The translations under genes were made by a program, and so were the position numbers. A DNA stretch of 64,000 nt from Vibrio artabrorum. GTDB taxonomy: Bacteria; Pseudomonadota; Gammaproteobacteria; Enterobacterales; Vibrionaceae. The DNA lies in the NCBI RefSeq assembly GCF_024347295.1, contig NZ_AP025458.1, positions 2,790,001 to 2,854,000 of the forward strand, in the 5' to 3' direction. Below the pieces are notes generated by a model that was not told where the DNA came from, ran no database searches, and saw only the letters and a program-made list of their open reading frames with translations. Numbering within the stretch: the stretch's first letter is position 1; each line of letters begins with the position of its first letter. Below, piece after piece: positions 17,808-26,623 of this stretch.

Positions 17808-19115
17808 ATGATTGCAGTAGAACTGTTTGTCGTCCTGCTCTTTATCTTTTTGGGGGCCAGAATTGGCGGTATCGGTATCGGTTTTGCCGGCGGTGCTGGC
17901 GTCATTGCCCTATCTCTTGTTTTGGGAGTTCCAACCAGCCAATCTTTCATTCCGGTTGATGTCATCTTGATCATCATGTCGGTCATTACTGCGATTGCGG
18001 CCATGCAAGTGGCTGGGGGTATGGATTGGTTAGTACAAATTGCGGAAAATTTTTTACGAAAACATCCTGAACGTATCACCTTTTATGCGCCAATGGTGAC
18101 CTTTGTCATGACACTCATGGCAGGCACGGGTCACACCGCATTCTCAACACTTCCTGTCATCGCTGAAGTAGCAAAAGGCCAAGGCATTCGTCCTTCTCGT
18201 CCCCTTTCTATCGCAGTTGTTGCCTCTCAAATCGCTATCACAGCCTCACCGATTTCAGCCGCAGTTGTCGCTTTCGCAACGATGCTTGCCCCTTTTGGTG
18301 TCGATTACCTAACCCTGTTAATGATTTGCATCCCGACGACTTTCGTCGCTTGTATGGTTGGTGCGATTGTCGCGAACTACATGGGCAGTGAACTCAAAGA
18401 CGATCCTATTTACCAAGAACGTCTAGAGAAAGGTTTGATCAAGCTTGCAACTGAAGAGAAGCGTGAAATTCTACCAACAGCGAAGAAGGCGACCTACATC
18501 TTCCTAGCAGCGATCGGTTTTGTTGTCTGCTACGCGGCGGCCATCTCGAATTCTGTTGGCTTGATTGAAAACCCTGCGCTCGGTCGCAACGAAGCGATCA
18601 TGTCGGTGATGCTGGCAGCGGCAGCGGCAATCGTTCTATTCACTAAAATTGATGCCGCGAAGATTTCTTCGGCACCAACCTTCCGCTCGGGTATGACGGC
18701 GTGTGTATGCGTATTGGGTGTGGCTTGGCTTGGCTCTACGTTTGTCAACGCGCATGTGGCTGAAATCAAAGATGTTGCTGGTGCTCTGCTGGCTGACTAC
18801 CCATGGATGCTCGCTCTCGTTCTGTTCTTCGCCTCTATGCTGCTTTACTCTCAAGGTGCAACAACCGTAGCACTGATGCCAGCCGCGCTAGCGATTGGCG
18901 TGGCCCCACTAACAGCAGTCGCTTCTTTTGCTGCGGTCAGTGCGCTGTTCGTATTACCAACCTACCCAACGTTGCTTGCTGCAGTAGAAATGGATGATAC
19001 GGGATCAACACGCATTGGTAAGTACGTATTTAATCACCCATTCTTCATTCCAGGTGTGGCGACAATCAGTACGGCCGTTGCATTGGGCTTTGCATTCGGC
19101 GGCTTATTTATCTAA
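17808..19115 (+). CDS. dcuA: Anaerobic C4-dicarboxylate transporter, DcuA type
   Basis: Inner-membrane carrier of 435 residues exchanging aspartate, fumarate, malate and succinate. Around ten hydrophobic segments are visible. The N-terminal region (LGARIGGIGIGFAGG, then AAMQVAGGMDWLV) and TLPVIAEVAKGQGIRPSRPL, QIAITASPISAAVV are closer to E. coli DcuA than DcuB. It follows aspA behind a strong terminator, so it probably has its own promoter as well as read-through, as known for E. coli aspA-dcuA. Confidence 0.9.
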   Translation: MIAVELFVVLLFIFLGARIGGIGIGFAGGAGVIALSLVLGVPTSQSFIPVDVILIIMSVITAIAAMQVAGGMDWLVQIAENFLRKHPERITFYAPMVTFVMTLMAGTGHTAFSTLPVIAEVAKGQGIRPSRPLSIAVVASQIAITASPISAAVVAFATMLAPFGVDYLTLLMICIPTTFVACMVGAIVANYMGSELKDDPIYQERLEKGLIKLATEEKREILPTAKKATYIFLAAIGFVVCYAAAISNSVGLIENPALGRNEAIMSVMLAAAAAIVLFTKIDAAKISSAPTFRSGMTACVCVLGVAWLGSTFVNAHVAEIKDVAGALLADYPWMLALVLFFASMLLYSQGATTVALMPAALAIGVAPLTAVASFAAVSALFVLPTYPTLLAAVEMDDTGSTRIGKYVFNHPFFIPGVATISTAVALGFAFGGLFI

Positions 19116-19138
19116 TACTCATTACAACTTAAAACTCA

Positions 19139-19163
19139 AAAAGGAAGCTTCGGCTTCCTTTTT
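19139..19163 (+). terminator. Terminator after dcuA
   Basis: AAAGGAAGC pairs with GCTTCCTTT around a TTCG tetraloop and is followed by TTTC. Confidence 0.9.
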
Positions 19164-19614
19164 CATTTTGAGCAATGCGTTTATTTGATGCGCATCAAAT
19201 AAACATTATAAAATTTAAAAACCTAACAAAAGTAATGTTTGAATAAAATTCCAAGATTATTCAAACAGACACTCCAAAAGGCCTAACAAACCAATCTCTC
19301 CACGCATTCAAACATCCCAACTCGAATATTAATCCAAGCTAACTAACCAAAAAACCTTGCCGTTTTTTTTCAATGTTCTCACCCATTTATGGACCGCTAT
19401 TTTTGTGAACAGACCCAAACTTAAATAACATCATAAAGAATAAAATAGCTGCAGATAAATTAATACATCTTCATTCGGGTTACTAAATATAAAACAGCTT
19501 AAATTTAAATCTAACAACGTTAGGTTATTTATAAGTTTAACTATATTTACGATCTATAAATCATTATTCGCTAATTCACATCAATCCTATTTTAGATGAT
19601 GTAAGGAGATAGCC
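19164..19614. promoter_or_regulatory. arcD upstream control region
   Basis: 451 nt of A/T-rich non-coding DNA. It holds the 26-bp FNR-type palindrome (19179-19204), an inverted repeat GTTTGAATAA/TTATTCAAAC (19237-19246 and 19257-19266), a minor dyad CTAAC-AAC-GTTAG (about 19512-19524) and AAGGAG about 8 nt before the arcD-like start. No open reading frame of note. If transcription starts near the FNR site, the leader would be about 380 nt long. Confidence 0.55.
19179..19204. promoter_or_regulatory. Perfect 26-bp palindrome containing an FNR box
   Basis: The core TTGATGCGCATCAA (19185-19198) matches the FNR/ANR consensus TTGAT-N4-ATCAA exactly, and the symmetry continues outward through AAATAAA/TTTATTT plus a G-C pair to 26 bp. 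It is the only perfect FNR site I saw. It stands between the dcuA terminator and the arginine deiminase genes. Confidence 0.75.
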
Positions 19615-21063
19615 ATGACGACTCAGACGATACCAAGCGAGAAAAAAAAGGGCGGCTTCTTTGCCAACTTTAAATTCCCTTCTGCCTACACCATCTTATT
19701 CATTCTTATTGCACTCGTAGCCCTACTTACCTGGATTGTTCCAGCAGGCCAATACGACCGAACCATGAATGAAGAATTAGGCCGAGAAGTCCCGGTTACC
19801 GGAACCTATCAAGCGGTAGAAGGCAACCCTCAAGGTGTGATTGACGTACTGCTCGCACCGATTGACGGTTTCTACGACCACAATAGCTATGAAGCCGCAG
19901 CTATTGACGTCTCTCTGTTCATCTTGATCATTGGTGGCTTCTTAGGCCTCGTGACTAAAACCGGCGCCATTGATGCCGGTATTGAACGCGTCACCGCCCG
20001 ACTCGAAGGGCGAGAGGAGTTGATGATACCGATTCTGATGGCACTGTTTGCTGCTGGCGGTACCGTCTACGGCATGGCGGAAGAATCACTGCCCTTCTAT
20101 ACATTGCTAGTGCCTGTAATGATGGCAGCACGTTTTGACCCTCTAGTAGCGGCTGCGACCGTGTTACTTGGTGCAGGGATTGGGGTGCTAGGCTCAACCA
20201 TTAACCCATTTGCAACCGTTATTGCCGCCAACGCCTCTGGTATTCCATTTACTGACGGTATTGTTTTACGTATTGTCATGCTCATTATTGGTTGGGGCAT
20301 CTGTGTCGCCTATGTTATGCGTTATGCAAGAATGGTCCAAGCAGACCCTTCTAAATCCATTGTGTATGACAAATACGAAGAGAATAAAGCCCACTTTCTT
20401 GGCAACACCGGCGGAGAAAAACTGGAATTCACCACAACGCGTAAGTTGATTCTCACTATCTTCGGTGGCTCTTTCGCCGTGATGATTTACGGTGTATCGG
20501 TTGCTGGATGGTGGATGGCTGAGATCTCAGCGATGTTCTTAGCTGCAACCATTATTGTCGGTATTGTGTCTCGAATGAGCGAGGAAGAGTTTACTTCTAG
20601 CTTTATTGATGGTGCGCGAGACCTACTGGGTGTTGCACTTATCATTGGTATCGCACGTGGTATTGTGGTCGTAATGGACCGCGGTATGATCACTGACACC
20701 ATTCTCTTCTCTGCAGAACAAATGGTCACCGGACTTTCTTCCGTTATCTTTATTAACGTGATGTTCTTATTAGAGATTTTACTTTCATTCTTAGTGCCGT
20801 CAACGTCTGGTTTAGCCGTGCTCACCATGCCAATCATGGCACCACTGGCCGACTTTGCGGGTGTAGGTCGTGAACTTGTTATCACCGCTTACCAATCGGC
20901 ATCTGGCTTGGTGAATTTGATTACTCCAACCTCTGCGGTCGTCATGGGTGGCTTGGCGATTGCTCGCGTGCCTTATGTACGATGGGTTAAATGGGTGATG
21001 CCATTAATCGGTATTTTAATGGTGTTCTGTATTATTGCCCTCAGTATTGGTGCGCTAATCTAA
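19615..21063 (+). CDS. arcD: YfcC/ArcD-family basic amino acid antiporter
   Basis: Polytopic inner-membrane protein of 482 residues with about twelve hydrophobic segments. The N-terminus (FPSAYTILFILIALVALLTW, then IVPAGQYDR) and the block VPSTSGLAVLTMPIMAPLAD are typical of the YfcC/C4-dicarboxylate anaerobic carrier family (COG1288). Because arcA, arcC and arcB follow, it very likely exchanges arginine for ornithine, the role of ArcD; this is inferred from context. The sequence family differs from the APC-type ArcD of Pseudomonas. A strong terminator lies between it and arcA, so it is a separate unit. Confidence 0.78.
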   Translation: MTTQTIPSEKKKGGFFANFKFPSAYTILFILIALVALLTWIVPAGQYDRTMNEELGREVPVTGTYQAVEGNPQGVIDVLLAPIDGFYDHNSYEAAAIDVSLFILIIGGFLGLVTKTGAIDAGIERVTARLEGREELMIPILMALFAAGGTVYGMAEESLPFYTLLVPVMMAARFDPLVAAATVLLGAGIGVLGSTINPFATVIAANASGIPFTDGIVLRIVMLIIGWGICVAYVMRYARMVQADPSKSIVYDKYEENKAHFLGNTGGEKLEFTTTRKLILTIFGGSFAVMIYGVSVAGWWMAEISAMFLAATIIVGIVSRMSEEEFTSSFIDGARDLLGVALIIGIARGIVVVMDRGMITDTILFSAEQMVTGLSSVIFINVMFLLEILLSFLVPSTSGLAVLTMPIMAPLADFAGVGRELVITAYQSASGLVNLITPTSAVVMGGLAIARVPYVRWVKWVMPLIGILMVFCIIALSIGALI

Positions 21064-21093
21064 GCCAGCCCCATCTAATTTACCTTCTTACTC

Positions 21094-21123
21094 AAAGCCG
21101 CTGTCTCAGCGGCTTTTTTATTG
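21094..21123 (+). terminator. Terminator after the arcD-like gene
   Basis: AAAGCCGCTG pairs with CAGCGGCTTT across a 3-nt loop and is followed by TTTTATTG. Confidence 0.9.
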
Positions 21124-21528
21124 CTATCAAATCCAACACCAATCACCGAAACAGTCTCACAGGCGTCACACACTTCATTTAAAGCCTCTCTACTCTCCAC
21201 CTCAGTCGCATACATTGAAACGGTTCTAACACCTGCAGCAGAGAATAAATCAGCACTTAATCATCAACATTGATGTCCCCAAAATACCGACTATTCTTTG
21301 CCATTATATTTAGGGGGATATTTATTCACTTATTATCTCTAATTATATTTAGCACAAAAAAAACATAGGTAATAGACAGGAACTTTTATAGTTAAACAGC
21401 TTAAAACACTCATTTATAAAGTGTGATCACAATAACTTAATTAACATTTAAATTGTTAACGAATAATTAATTCAGCTTTGAAAATTAAATATATAAATAC
21501 TAACATTGCATACTTCCACTCTAATCCA

Positions 21529-21560
21529 GACCTTATCAATAAGGTCATCTTGCATATAAT
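21529..21560 (+). promoter_or_regulatory. Palindrome overlapping a candidate arcA promoter
   Basis: An 18-nt palindrome with 8-bp arms and a CA centre covers the -35 area of a TATAAT hexamer at 21555-21560. The arrangement looks like an operator-controlled promoter. The binding protein is not identified from sequence. Confidence 0.4.
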
Positions 21561-21773
21561 CCCTAACAAATTACATTCTAGCGAGTTTAGCGAACAATAC
21601 ATGCATAATATTCCCCCTCATTTAACTATTTAGAGTCAGCACACAATAAACCAAAGTGAATAAAGTTTGTTAAAACCCTTATTCTTAAAGGGCTGCGGGA
21701 TAAAAAACGATTTGTGATAGATCTCTAAGAATACCTGACCAACAGGCGTAATATTAATTCCAGACAAGAGATA

Positions 21774-21788
21774 TGAATAAATAATTCA
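21774..21788. promoter_or_regulatory. ArgR-box-like motif upstream of arcA
   Basis: TGAAT and ATTCA arms are separated by AAATA. The known ARG box has a 4-nt centre (TGAATWWWWATTCA), so this is one base too long. A second TGAAAATAAATAATTA-like stretch follows at about 21801. An argR paralogue lies 5.5 kb downstream. Confidence 0.35.
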
Positions 21789-21860
21789 TTATTCTCAACT
21801 GAAAATAAATAATTACTCTTAGCGATAAAAGTAATTCAAATATATAAGAGAGAGACGATC

Positions 21861-23084
21861 ATGAGTAAGTTCTATGTTGGTTCTGAAATAGGTCAATTAC
21901 GCCGCGTTCTAGTTCACCGCCCGAGACGTGCACTGACTCACCTAACACCCTCTAACTGTCACGATTTGCTATTTGATGACGTACTGGCTGTTGAGCGTGC
22001 AGGTCAAGAGCATGACGTATTTACTCAAACGTTACGTGATCAAGGTGTCGAAGTTCTTCTTCTTACTGACCTGCTCGCTGATACACTAGCAGTGCCAGAA
22101 GCGAAAGATTGGCTATTAAACTGCCAGGTATCTGATTACCGTTTGGGTAAAACCTTCGCCAATGATGTGCGCTGCTACCTAGGCGATCTGCCAAATTTGG
22201 AATTAGCCAAAATTCTAACCGGTGGCCTGTCTTACGCTGAAATGCCAATGACGTCTTCTTCGATGATGCAAGGCATGCACGCACCAACAGACTTCATTAT
22301 CGAACCTCTACCAAATCACCTATTTACACGCGACACCTCTTGCTGGGTATACGGTGGTGTCTCTATCAACCCGATGGCGAAACCTGCTCGTCAACGTGAA
22401 ACAAACCATGTTCGCGCAATTTACCGCTGGCACCCAACATTCGCCGGCCAAGACTTCATCAAATACTTTGGCGATGACGAAAACATCCACTACGACAACT
22501 CAACCATCGAAGGCGGTGACGTATTGGTTATCGGTCGCGGCACAGTACTTATCGGTATGTCTGAACGTACCACCGCACAAGGTGTTGAGCACTTAGCATC
22601 AGGCCTATTCAAACATGGCCAGGCGAAGCAGATCATTGCGATGGAGCTTCCGAAACACCGTTCTTGCATGCACCTAGATACCGTAATGACGCACATGAAC
22701 GAAGACACCTTCTCTGTCTACCCAGAAGTGGTACGTAAAGATGTGAAGTGCTGGAGCCTAACTGGCGATGAGTCGGGCGCAGTTAACGTCAAAGAAGAAG
22801 GCTACTTCGTAACGGCTATCGAGAAAGCACTTGGCGTAGACAAGCTAAACCTTATCACAACCGGTGGTGACAACTTCCACGCAGAACGTGAGCAGTGGAA
22901 TGACGCGAACAATGTTCTTACAGTGAAACCAGGCGTAGTTATCGGCTACGAAGGCAACACTTACACCAACGAGAAATACGACAAAGCAGGCATCACCGTT
23001 CTTCCTATTCCAGGAGATGAACTGGGCCGCGGTCGCGGTGGCGCACGCTGCATGAGCTGCCCAATTGAGCGTGATGGTATCTAA
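21861..23084 (+). CDS. arcA: Arginine deiminase
   Basis: Hydrolyses arginine to citrulline and ammonia, the first step of the ATP-yielding arginine deiminase pathway. 407 residues of the amidinotransferase fold: [13 protein letters not shown] at the N-terminus, LFTRDTSCW at about 154-162, EGGDV at about 214, HLDTVMTH at about 272, and the nucleophile Cys397 in [16 protein letters not shown]. The arcA-arcC-arcB order puts carbamate kinase before the transcarbamoylase, unlike Pseudomonas arcDABC. A stem-loop follows in the arcA-arcC spacer. Confidence 0.96.
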   Translation: MSKFYVGSEIGQLRRVLVHRPRRALTHLTPSNCHDLLFDDVLAVERAGQEHDVFTQTLRDQGVEVLLLTDLLADTLAVPEAKDWLLNCQVSDYRLGKTFANDVRCYLGDLPNLELAKILTGGLSYAEMPMTSSSMMQGMHAPTDFIIEPLPNHLFTRDTSCWVYGGVSINPMAKPARQRETNHVRAIYRWHPTFAGQDFIKYFGDDENIHYDNSTIEGGDVLVIGRGTVLIGMSERTTAQGVEHLASGLFKHGQAKQIIAMELPKHRSCMHLDTVMTHMNEDTFSVYPEVVRKDVKCWSLTGDESGAVNVKEEGYFVTAIEKALGVDKLNLITTGGDNFHAEREQWNDANNVLTVKPGVVIGYEGNTYTNEKYDKAGITVLPIPGDELGRGRGGARCMSCPIERDGI

Positions 23085-23099
23085 TCACTAAGACGAAAC

Positions 23100-23137
23100 G
23101 GTCAAGTTGAACGATCTTAAATCGTTTCAACTTGGCC
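23100..23137 (+). repeat. Stem-loop in the arcA-arcC spacer
   Basis: A 15- to 16-bp stem (GGTCAAGTTGA on the left, TCAACTTGGCC on the right, continued inward by ACGAT/ATCGT) with one bulged T and a CTTAA loop. No T-tract follows, so it is not a classical terminator. It ends 19 nt before the arcC start codon. Confidence 0.75.
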
Positions 23138-23156
23138 AAAATGAGAGAACACAATT

Positions 23157-24068
23157 ATGACTAAGCAAACAGTTGTTGTTGCACTCGGCGGTAATGCCCT
23201 ACTTCGTCGCGGTGAACCGTTAGAAGCCGATGTTCAACGCCGTAATATTGAAACCGCTGTTAAAACCATCTCTGAAATCGCGAAAGTGTACAACGTGGTT
23301 CTAGTACACGGTAATGGCCCGCAGGTTGGCCTACTTGCTCTGCAAGGTTTGGAATACAAAAAAGTAAACCCGTATCCGCTGGATGTCTTGGGCAGTGAAA
23401 CACAAGGCATGATCGGCTATATGCTGATGCAAGAGTTCAAGAATTACCTGCCTGACCGCAACATCTCGTGCATGTTGACGCAAATGACCGTTGATCCAAA
23501 CGATCCTGCATTCGCTGATCCAACCAAGCCGATTGGCCCGATCTACGAAGAAGCGGAAGCGCGTGAATTAGCTGAGAAATTCCACTGGATCGTAAAACCC
23601 GACGGCCAACACTTCCGTCGCGTGGTACCAAGCCCACGTCCTACTGGCATTGTTGAGCACGAAGCGATCACCCAACTTATCGATGCGGGCCATCTTGTGA
23701 TTTGTACTGGCGGTGGTGGCATCCCAGTGAAGAAAGAAAACGGCAAATTAGTCGGTGTCGAAGCGGTTATCGATAAAGACATGTCTGCGGCTTTCTTGGC
23801 AAAACAACTGGATGCGGATGCGCTGCTTATCTTGACTGATGCGGACGCGGTTTACCTTGATTGGGGCAAACCAACTCAACACGCACTGCGTAGCACCACA
23901 CCAAGTGAACTGGCGCAATTCGAATTTGATGCCGGCTCCATGGGGCCAAAAATTGAAGCATCGTGCGAATTCATTCAGCAAGGCGGCAAGGTGGTCGGTA
24001 TCGGCGCACTCGAAGATGGTTTGCAAATCCTGCAAGGCCTAGCGGGTACCAATATCACTAAAGATTAA
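23157..24068 (+). CDS. arcC: Carbamate kinase
   Basis: Transfers phosphate from carbamoyl phosphate to ADP, giving ATP, CO2 and ammonia, the energy-yielding last step of the pathway. 303 residues of the amino-acid-kinase fold: VVALGGNALLRRGE at the N-terminus, VLVHGNGPQVGLL at about 47-59, ICTGGGGIPV at about 182-191, and ALLILTDADAVYLDWG near 223-238. Lies 72 nt after arcA on the same strand. Confidence 0.96.
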   Translation: MTKQTVVVALGGNALLRRGEPLEADVQRRNIETAVKTISEIAKVYNVVLVHGNGPQVGLLALQGLEYKKVNPYPLDVLGSETQGMIGYMLMQEFKNYLPDRNISCMLTQMTVDPNDPAFADPTKPIGPIYEEAEARELAEKFHWIVKPDGQHFRRVVPSPRPTGIVEHEAITQLIDAGHLVICTGGGGIPVKKENGKLVGVEAVIDKDMSAAFLAKQLDADALLILTDADAVYLDWGKPTQHALRSTTPSELAQFEFDAGSMGPKIEASCEFIQQGGKVVGIGALEDGLQILQGLAGTNITKD

Positions 24069-24145
24069 TGTGCTAACAAGTTTCTATAACCTTGTAAAAA
24101 AATAGAACCAATCGAACAAAATAAATTTAACTTAAAAATTGAATC

Positions 24146-24185
24146 GCGCTTTCTTGACTTTTCTTTCCCTGTAACAAGAAAGCGC
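24146..24185 (+). repeat. Stem-loop in the arcC-arcB spacer
   Basis: GCGCTTTCTTG (24146-24156) pairs perfectly with CAAGAAAGCGC (24175-24185) across an 18-nt loop. No T-tract follows; the arcB ribosome binding site (AAGGA) begins about 11 nt later. Confidence 0.8.
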
Positions 24186-24208
24186 CTAAATCTAAGAAGG
24201 AATACATC

Positions 24209-25219
24209 ATGGCTTTTAACCTACGCAATCGTAACTTCCTAAAATTACTAGATTTCACTCCACGCGAAATTCAACACTTGTTGGATCTTTCAATGGAACT
24301 CAAAAAAGCGAAGTACAACGGTTACGAACAGCCAACACTGACTGGCAAGAACATTGCGCTTATCTTTGAGAAAACATCAACTCGTACTCGCTGCGCATTT
24401 GAAGTAGCGGCATTCGACCAAGGCGCTCGCGTTTCTTACTTAGGCCCATCAGGCTCTCAAATTGGCCACAAAGAATCAATGAAAGACACTGCTCGCGTTC
24501 TTGGCCGTATGTACGATGGCATTGAATACCGTGGCTTCGGTCAAGAAATCGTTGAAGAGCTAGGCGCTTACGCTGGTGTGCCAGTATGGAATGGCCTGAC
24601 TGATGAATTCCACCCAACACAAATCCTGGCTGACTTCCTCACTATGACGGAATACGGTCGTGGTAAACAACTGCATGAAATCAGCTTTGCTTACCTAGGT
24701 GATGCTCGCAACAACATGGGTAACTCTCTGATGGTAGGCGCGGCGAAAATGGGCATGGACATTCGCCTTGTTGCTCCAAAACAATTCTGGCCACAAGAAG
24801 AGCTATTGGCTCAATGTCGTGAAATCGCAGAACACACGGGCGGCAAAATCACGCTAACAGAAGATGTTCAAGAAGGCGTGCAGGGTTGTGACTTCCTATA
24901 CACCGATGTTTGGGTATCGATGGGCGAAGCAAAAGAAGCATGGGCTGAGCGTATCAACCTAATGATGCCTTACCAAGTCAACATGGATATGATCAAGGCA
25001 ACAGGCAACCCGCATGTGAAATTCATGCACTGCCTACCGGCGTTCCACGGCGAAGATACTACGGTTGGTAAACAGCTTGCTGCTGAATATCCGCAACTAA
25101 AAGATGGCGTTGAAGTGACCGATGAAGTGGTTGAATCTGAATACTCAATCGTCTTCGATGAAGCAGAAAACCGCATGCACACTATCAAAGCAGTCATGGT
25201 AGCGACATTAGGTAGTTAA
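24209..25219 (+). CDS. arcB: Ornithine carbamoyltransferase, catabolic
   Basis: Interconverts citrulline plus phosphate and ornithine plus carbamoyl phosphate; in this context it works in the catabolic direction. 336 residues. Carbamoyl-phosphate-binding STRTR at 57-61, HPTQ near 133, ornithine-binding region around SMG, and HCLPAFHG at about 272-279 with the catalytic Cys. Sequence alone cannot separate anabolic ArgF from catabolic ArcB; operon membership decides. PyrB, its paralogue for aspartate, is encoded 460 nt downstream. Confidence 0.93.
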   Translation: MAFNLRNRNFLKLLDFTPREIQHLLDLSMELKKAKYNGYEQPTLTGKNIALIFEKTSTRTRCAFEVAAFDQGARVSYLGPSGSQIGHKESMKDTARVLGRMYDGIEYRGFGQEIVEELGAYAGVPVWNGLTDEFHPTQILADFLTMTEYGRGKQLHEISFAYLGDARNNMGNSLMVGAAKMGMDIRLVAPKQFWPQEELLAQCREIAEHTGGKITLTEDVQEGVQGCDFLYTDVWVSMGEAKEAWAERINLMMPYQVNMDMIKATGNPHVKFMHCLPAFHGEDTTVGKQLAAEYPQLKDGVEVTDEVVESEYSIVFDEAENRMHTIKAVMVATLGS

Positions 25220-25227
25220 GAAATGAA

Positions 25228-25265
25228 GCACGCACTTGTTCACAAGACATTGACAAGTGAAGTGC
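25228..25265 (+). repeat. Stem-loop after arcB
   Basis: GCAC-G-CACTTGT (25228-25239) pairs with ACAAGTG-AA-GTGC (25253-25265), 11 pairs with a small internal loop. It lies 9 nt after the arcB stop and before the operon terminator. Confidence 0.65.
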
Positions 25266-25275
25266 CTTAGCAGGG

Positions 25276-25331
25276 AAATGCGGGTGGCGTTCTTGGGATT
25301 TTGACCTTGGATAAAACCCGCATTTTTTTTC
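25276..25331 (+). terminator. Terminator of the arcACB operon
   Basis: AAATGCGGGT (25276-25285) pairs with ACCCGCATTT (25316-25325), continuing into a run of eight T. The loop is long (30 nt), but stem and T-tract are strong. Confidence 0.8.
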
Positions 25332-25458
25332 ACACACCCGAAGATGTTACGACCCGATAAACCTAGAGATTTTTAGTCCTAACAAAGACTTAAACAGCCT
25401 CAACAAATAGACACTATCTCGCATAAAAATCTATTAAATGAATACTTTACAGAAAGTA

Positions 25459-25486
25459 TTGCATGGTATTTTTATCTCAGTATAAT
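25459..25486 (+). promoter_or_regulatory. pyrBI sigma70 promoter
   Basis: TTGCAT (25459-25464), 16 nt, TATAAT (25481-25486, perfect -10). Predicted transcription start is near 25492, about 25 nt before the leader-peptide ATG. Confidence 0.75.
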
Positions 25487-25516
25487 CCTCCGCAATTTGT
25501 CTTAAGAGAGCAAAAA

Positions 25517-25624
25517 ATGAACCGCAATTCTGTCGCACATAATTGTCAAACGACACGTCAAAGAATGGCGTTGGTATCATTTTTATTTTGCTCTATTGAT
25601 CGTTTCGAAGCCTCCTATTTTTAG
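25517..25624 (+). CDS. pyrL: pyrBI leader peptide (PyrL-like)
   Basis: A 35-codon reading frame that starts MNRNSVAHN and ends with SYF and TAG. It runs between the pyrBI promoter and pyrB, and its stop codon (25622-25624) lies in the 3' arm of the attenuator stem. A U-rich stretch (TTTTTATTTT, about 25580-25589) precedes the hairpin. This is the logic of E. coli pyrL: low UTP stalls RNA polymerase at the U-tract, the ribosome catches up and blocks the terminator. The peptide sequence differs from E. coli PyrL, as expected. The start codon follows AGAGAG at 25505-25510. Confidence 0.75.
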   Translation: MNRNSVAHNCQTTRQRMALVSFLFCSIDRFEASYF

Positions 25625-25637
25625 GGGGCTTTTTTTT
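25608..25637 (+). terminator. pyrBI attenuator
   Basis: AAGCCTCC (25608-25615) pairs with GGGGGCTT (25624-25631) across an 8-nt loop and runs into eight T. It overlaps the end of the leader-peptide frame and precedes pyrB by about 40 nt. Confidence 0.85.
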
Positions 25638-25678
25638 GTCCGCAATTTGACTGTATGCATAAAAAAGGAAGACCCGTT

Positions 25679-26608
25679 ATGGCGCATTCGTTATTTAACA
25701 AGCACATCATCTCCATTCCAGAGCTCTCTCGCGATGAACTGGAGCTTATCGTCGATACTGCAGCAAGACTCAAAGCCGAGCCAAATCCAGAGCTGTTGAA
25801 AAATAAGGTGGTGGCAAGCTGCTTCTTTGAGCCTTCAACTCGAACTCGCCTTTCATTTGAAACCGCTGTTCAACGCCTAGGCGGTACCGTCATCGGTTTT
25901 GATAATGGCGGTAACACGTCATTGGCGAAAAAAGGCGAAACCCTGGCCGATTCGGTGCAGGTTATCTCTTCTTACGTCGATGCCTTTGTGATGCGTCACC
26001 CACAAGAAGGCGCTGCACGCTTAGCCTCTGAATTTTCTAACGGTGTTCCGGTTGTCAATGGCGGCGATGGTGCAAACCAGCACCCGACTCAAACCTTGTT
26101 GGATCTGTTCTCGATTTACGAAACGCAAGGCACACTCGACAACCTCAATGTGGCATTCGTTGGTGACCTAAAATATGGCCGCACCGTGCACTCGTTGACA
26201 CAAGCACTGTCAAAATTCAACAACGTACGTTTTTTCTTTATCGCACCAGAAGTGTTAGCCATGCCGGATTACATCTGTGAAGAACTGGAAGAGATGGGCA
26301 TTCAATACAGCATGCACAGCAGCATTGAAGATGTGGTGCCAGAGCTGGATGTTCTGTACATGACACGCGTACAGAAAGAGCGCTTTGATGCGTCAGAATA
26401 CGCTCATATGAAATCCGCTTACATTCTAACGGCTGATACGCTGAAAGACGCTCGCCAAAACATGAAGGTGCTGCATCCACTACCACGTGTCGATGAAATC
26501 ACAACCGACGTCGATAAAACACCACACGCTTACTATTTCGAACAAGCTGAAAACGGTGTGTATGCACGTGAAGCTTTACTAGCCCTAGTTCTTAACGACA
26601 CTTTATAA
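25679..26608 (+). CDS. pyrB: Aspartate carbamoyltransferase catalytic subunit
   Basis: Condenses carbamoyl phosphate and aspartate, the first committed step of pyrimidine synthesis. The start is ATG at 25679 ([13 protein letters not shown]) behind AAGGAAG; an in-frame ATG at 25655 would add eight residues. Carbamoyl-phosphate loop STRTR at 53-57, [14 protein letters not shown] at about 78-91 with the catalytic Lys, [10 protein letters not shown] and HPLPRVDEI. 309 residues, like E. coli PyrB. It forms the c6r6 holoenzyme with PyrI. Regulated by the attenuator upstream. Confidence 0.97.
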   Translation: MAHSLFNKHIISIPELSRDELELIVDTAARLKAEPNPELLKNKVVASCFFEPSTRTRLSFETAVQRLGGTVIGFDNGGNTSLAKKGETLADSVQVISSYVDAFVMRHPQEGAARLASEFSNGVPVVNGGDGANQHPTQTLLDLFSIYETQGTLDNLNVAFVGDLKYGRTVHSLTQALSKFNNVRFFFIAPEVLAMPDYICEELEEMGIQYSMHSSIEDVVPELDVLYMTRVQKERFDASEYAHMKSAYILTADTLKDARQNMKVLHPLPRVDEITTDVDKTPHAYYFEQAENGVYAREALLALVLNDTL

Positions 26609-26623
26609 GCAGGAGAAACAGTC

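Larger units (their letters stand above)
21124..21860. promoter_or_regulatory. arcA upstream control region
   Basis: About 740 nt, very A/T-rich, no coding sequence. Visible elements: dyad CATCAA-CA-TTGATG (21262-21275); TGTGATCACA (about 21421-21430); perfect palindrome GACCTTAT-CA-ATAAGGTC (21529-21546) just upstream of a TATAAT (21555-21560); and ArgR-box-like TGAAT-AAATA-ATTCA (21774-21788). Transcription from the TATAAT would give a leader of about 295 nt. AGAGAGAGA lies before the arcA ATG. Confidence 0.5.

Noticed and set aside
21262..21275. CATCAA-CA-TTGATG as an FNR site
   Set aside because: The half-sites are in the wrong order and spacing (ATCAA before TTGAT), so it is a dyad but not an FNR box.
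21421..21430. TGTGATCACA as a CRP site
   Set aside because: The two half-sites abut with no 6-nt spacer, so it does not fit CRP.
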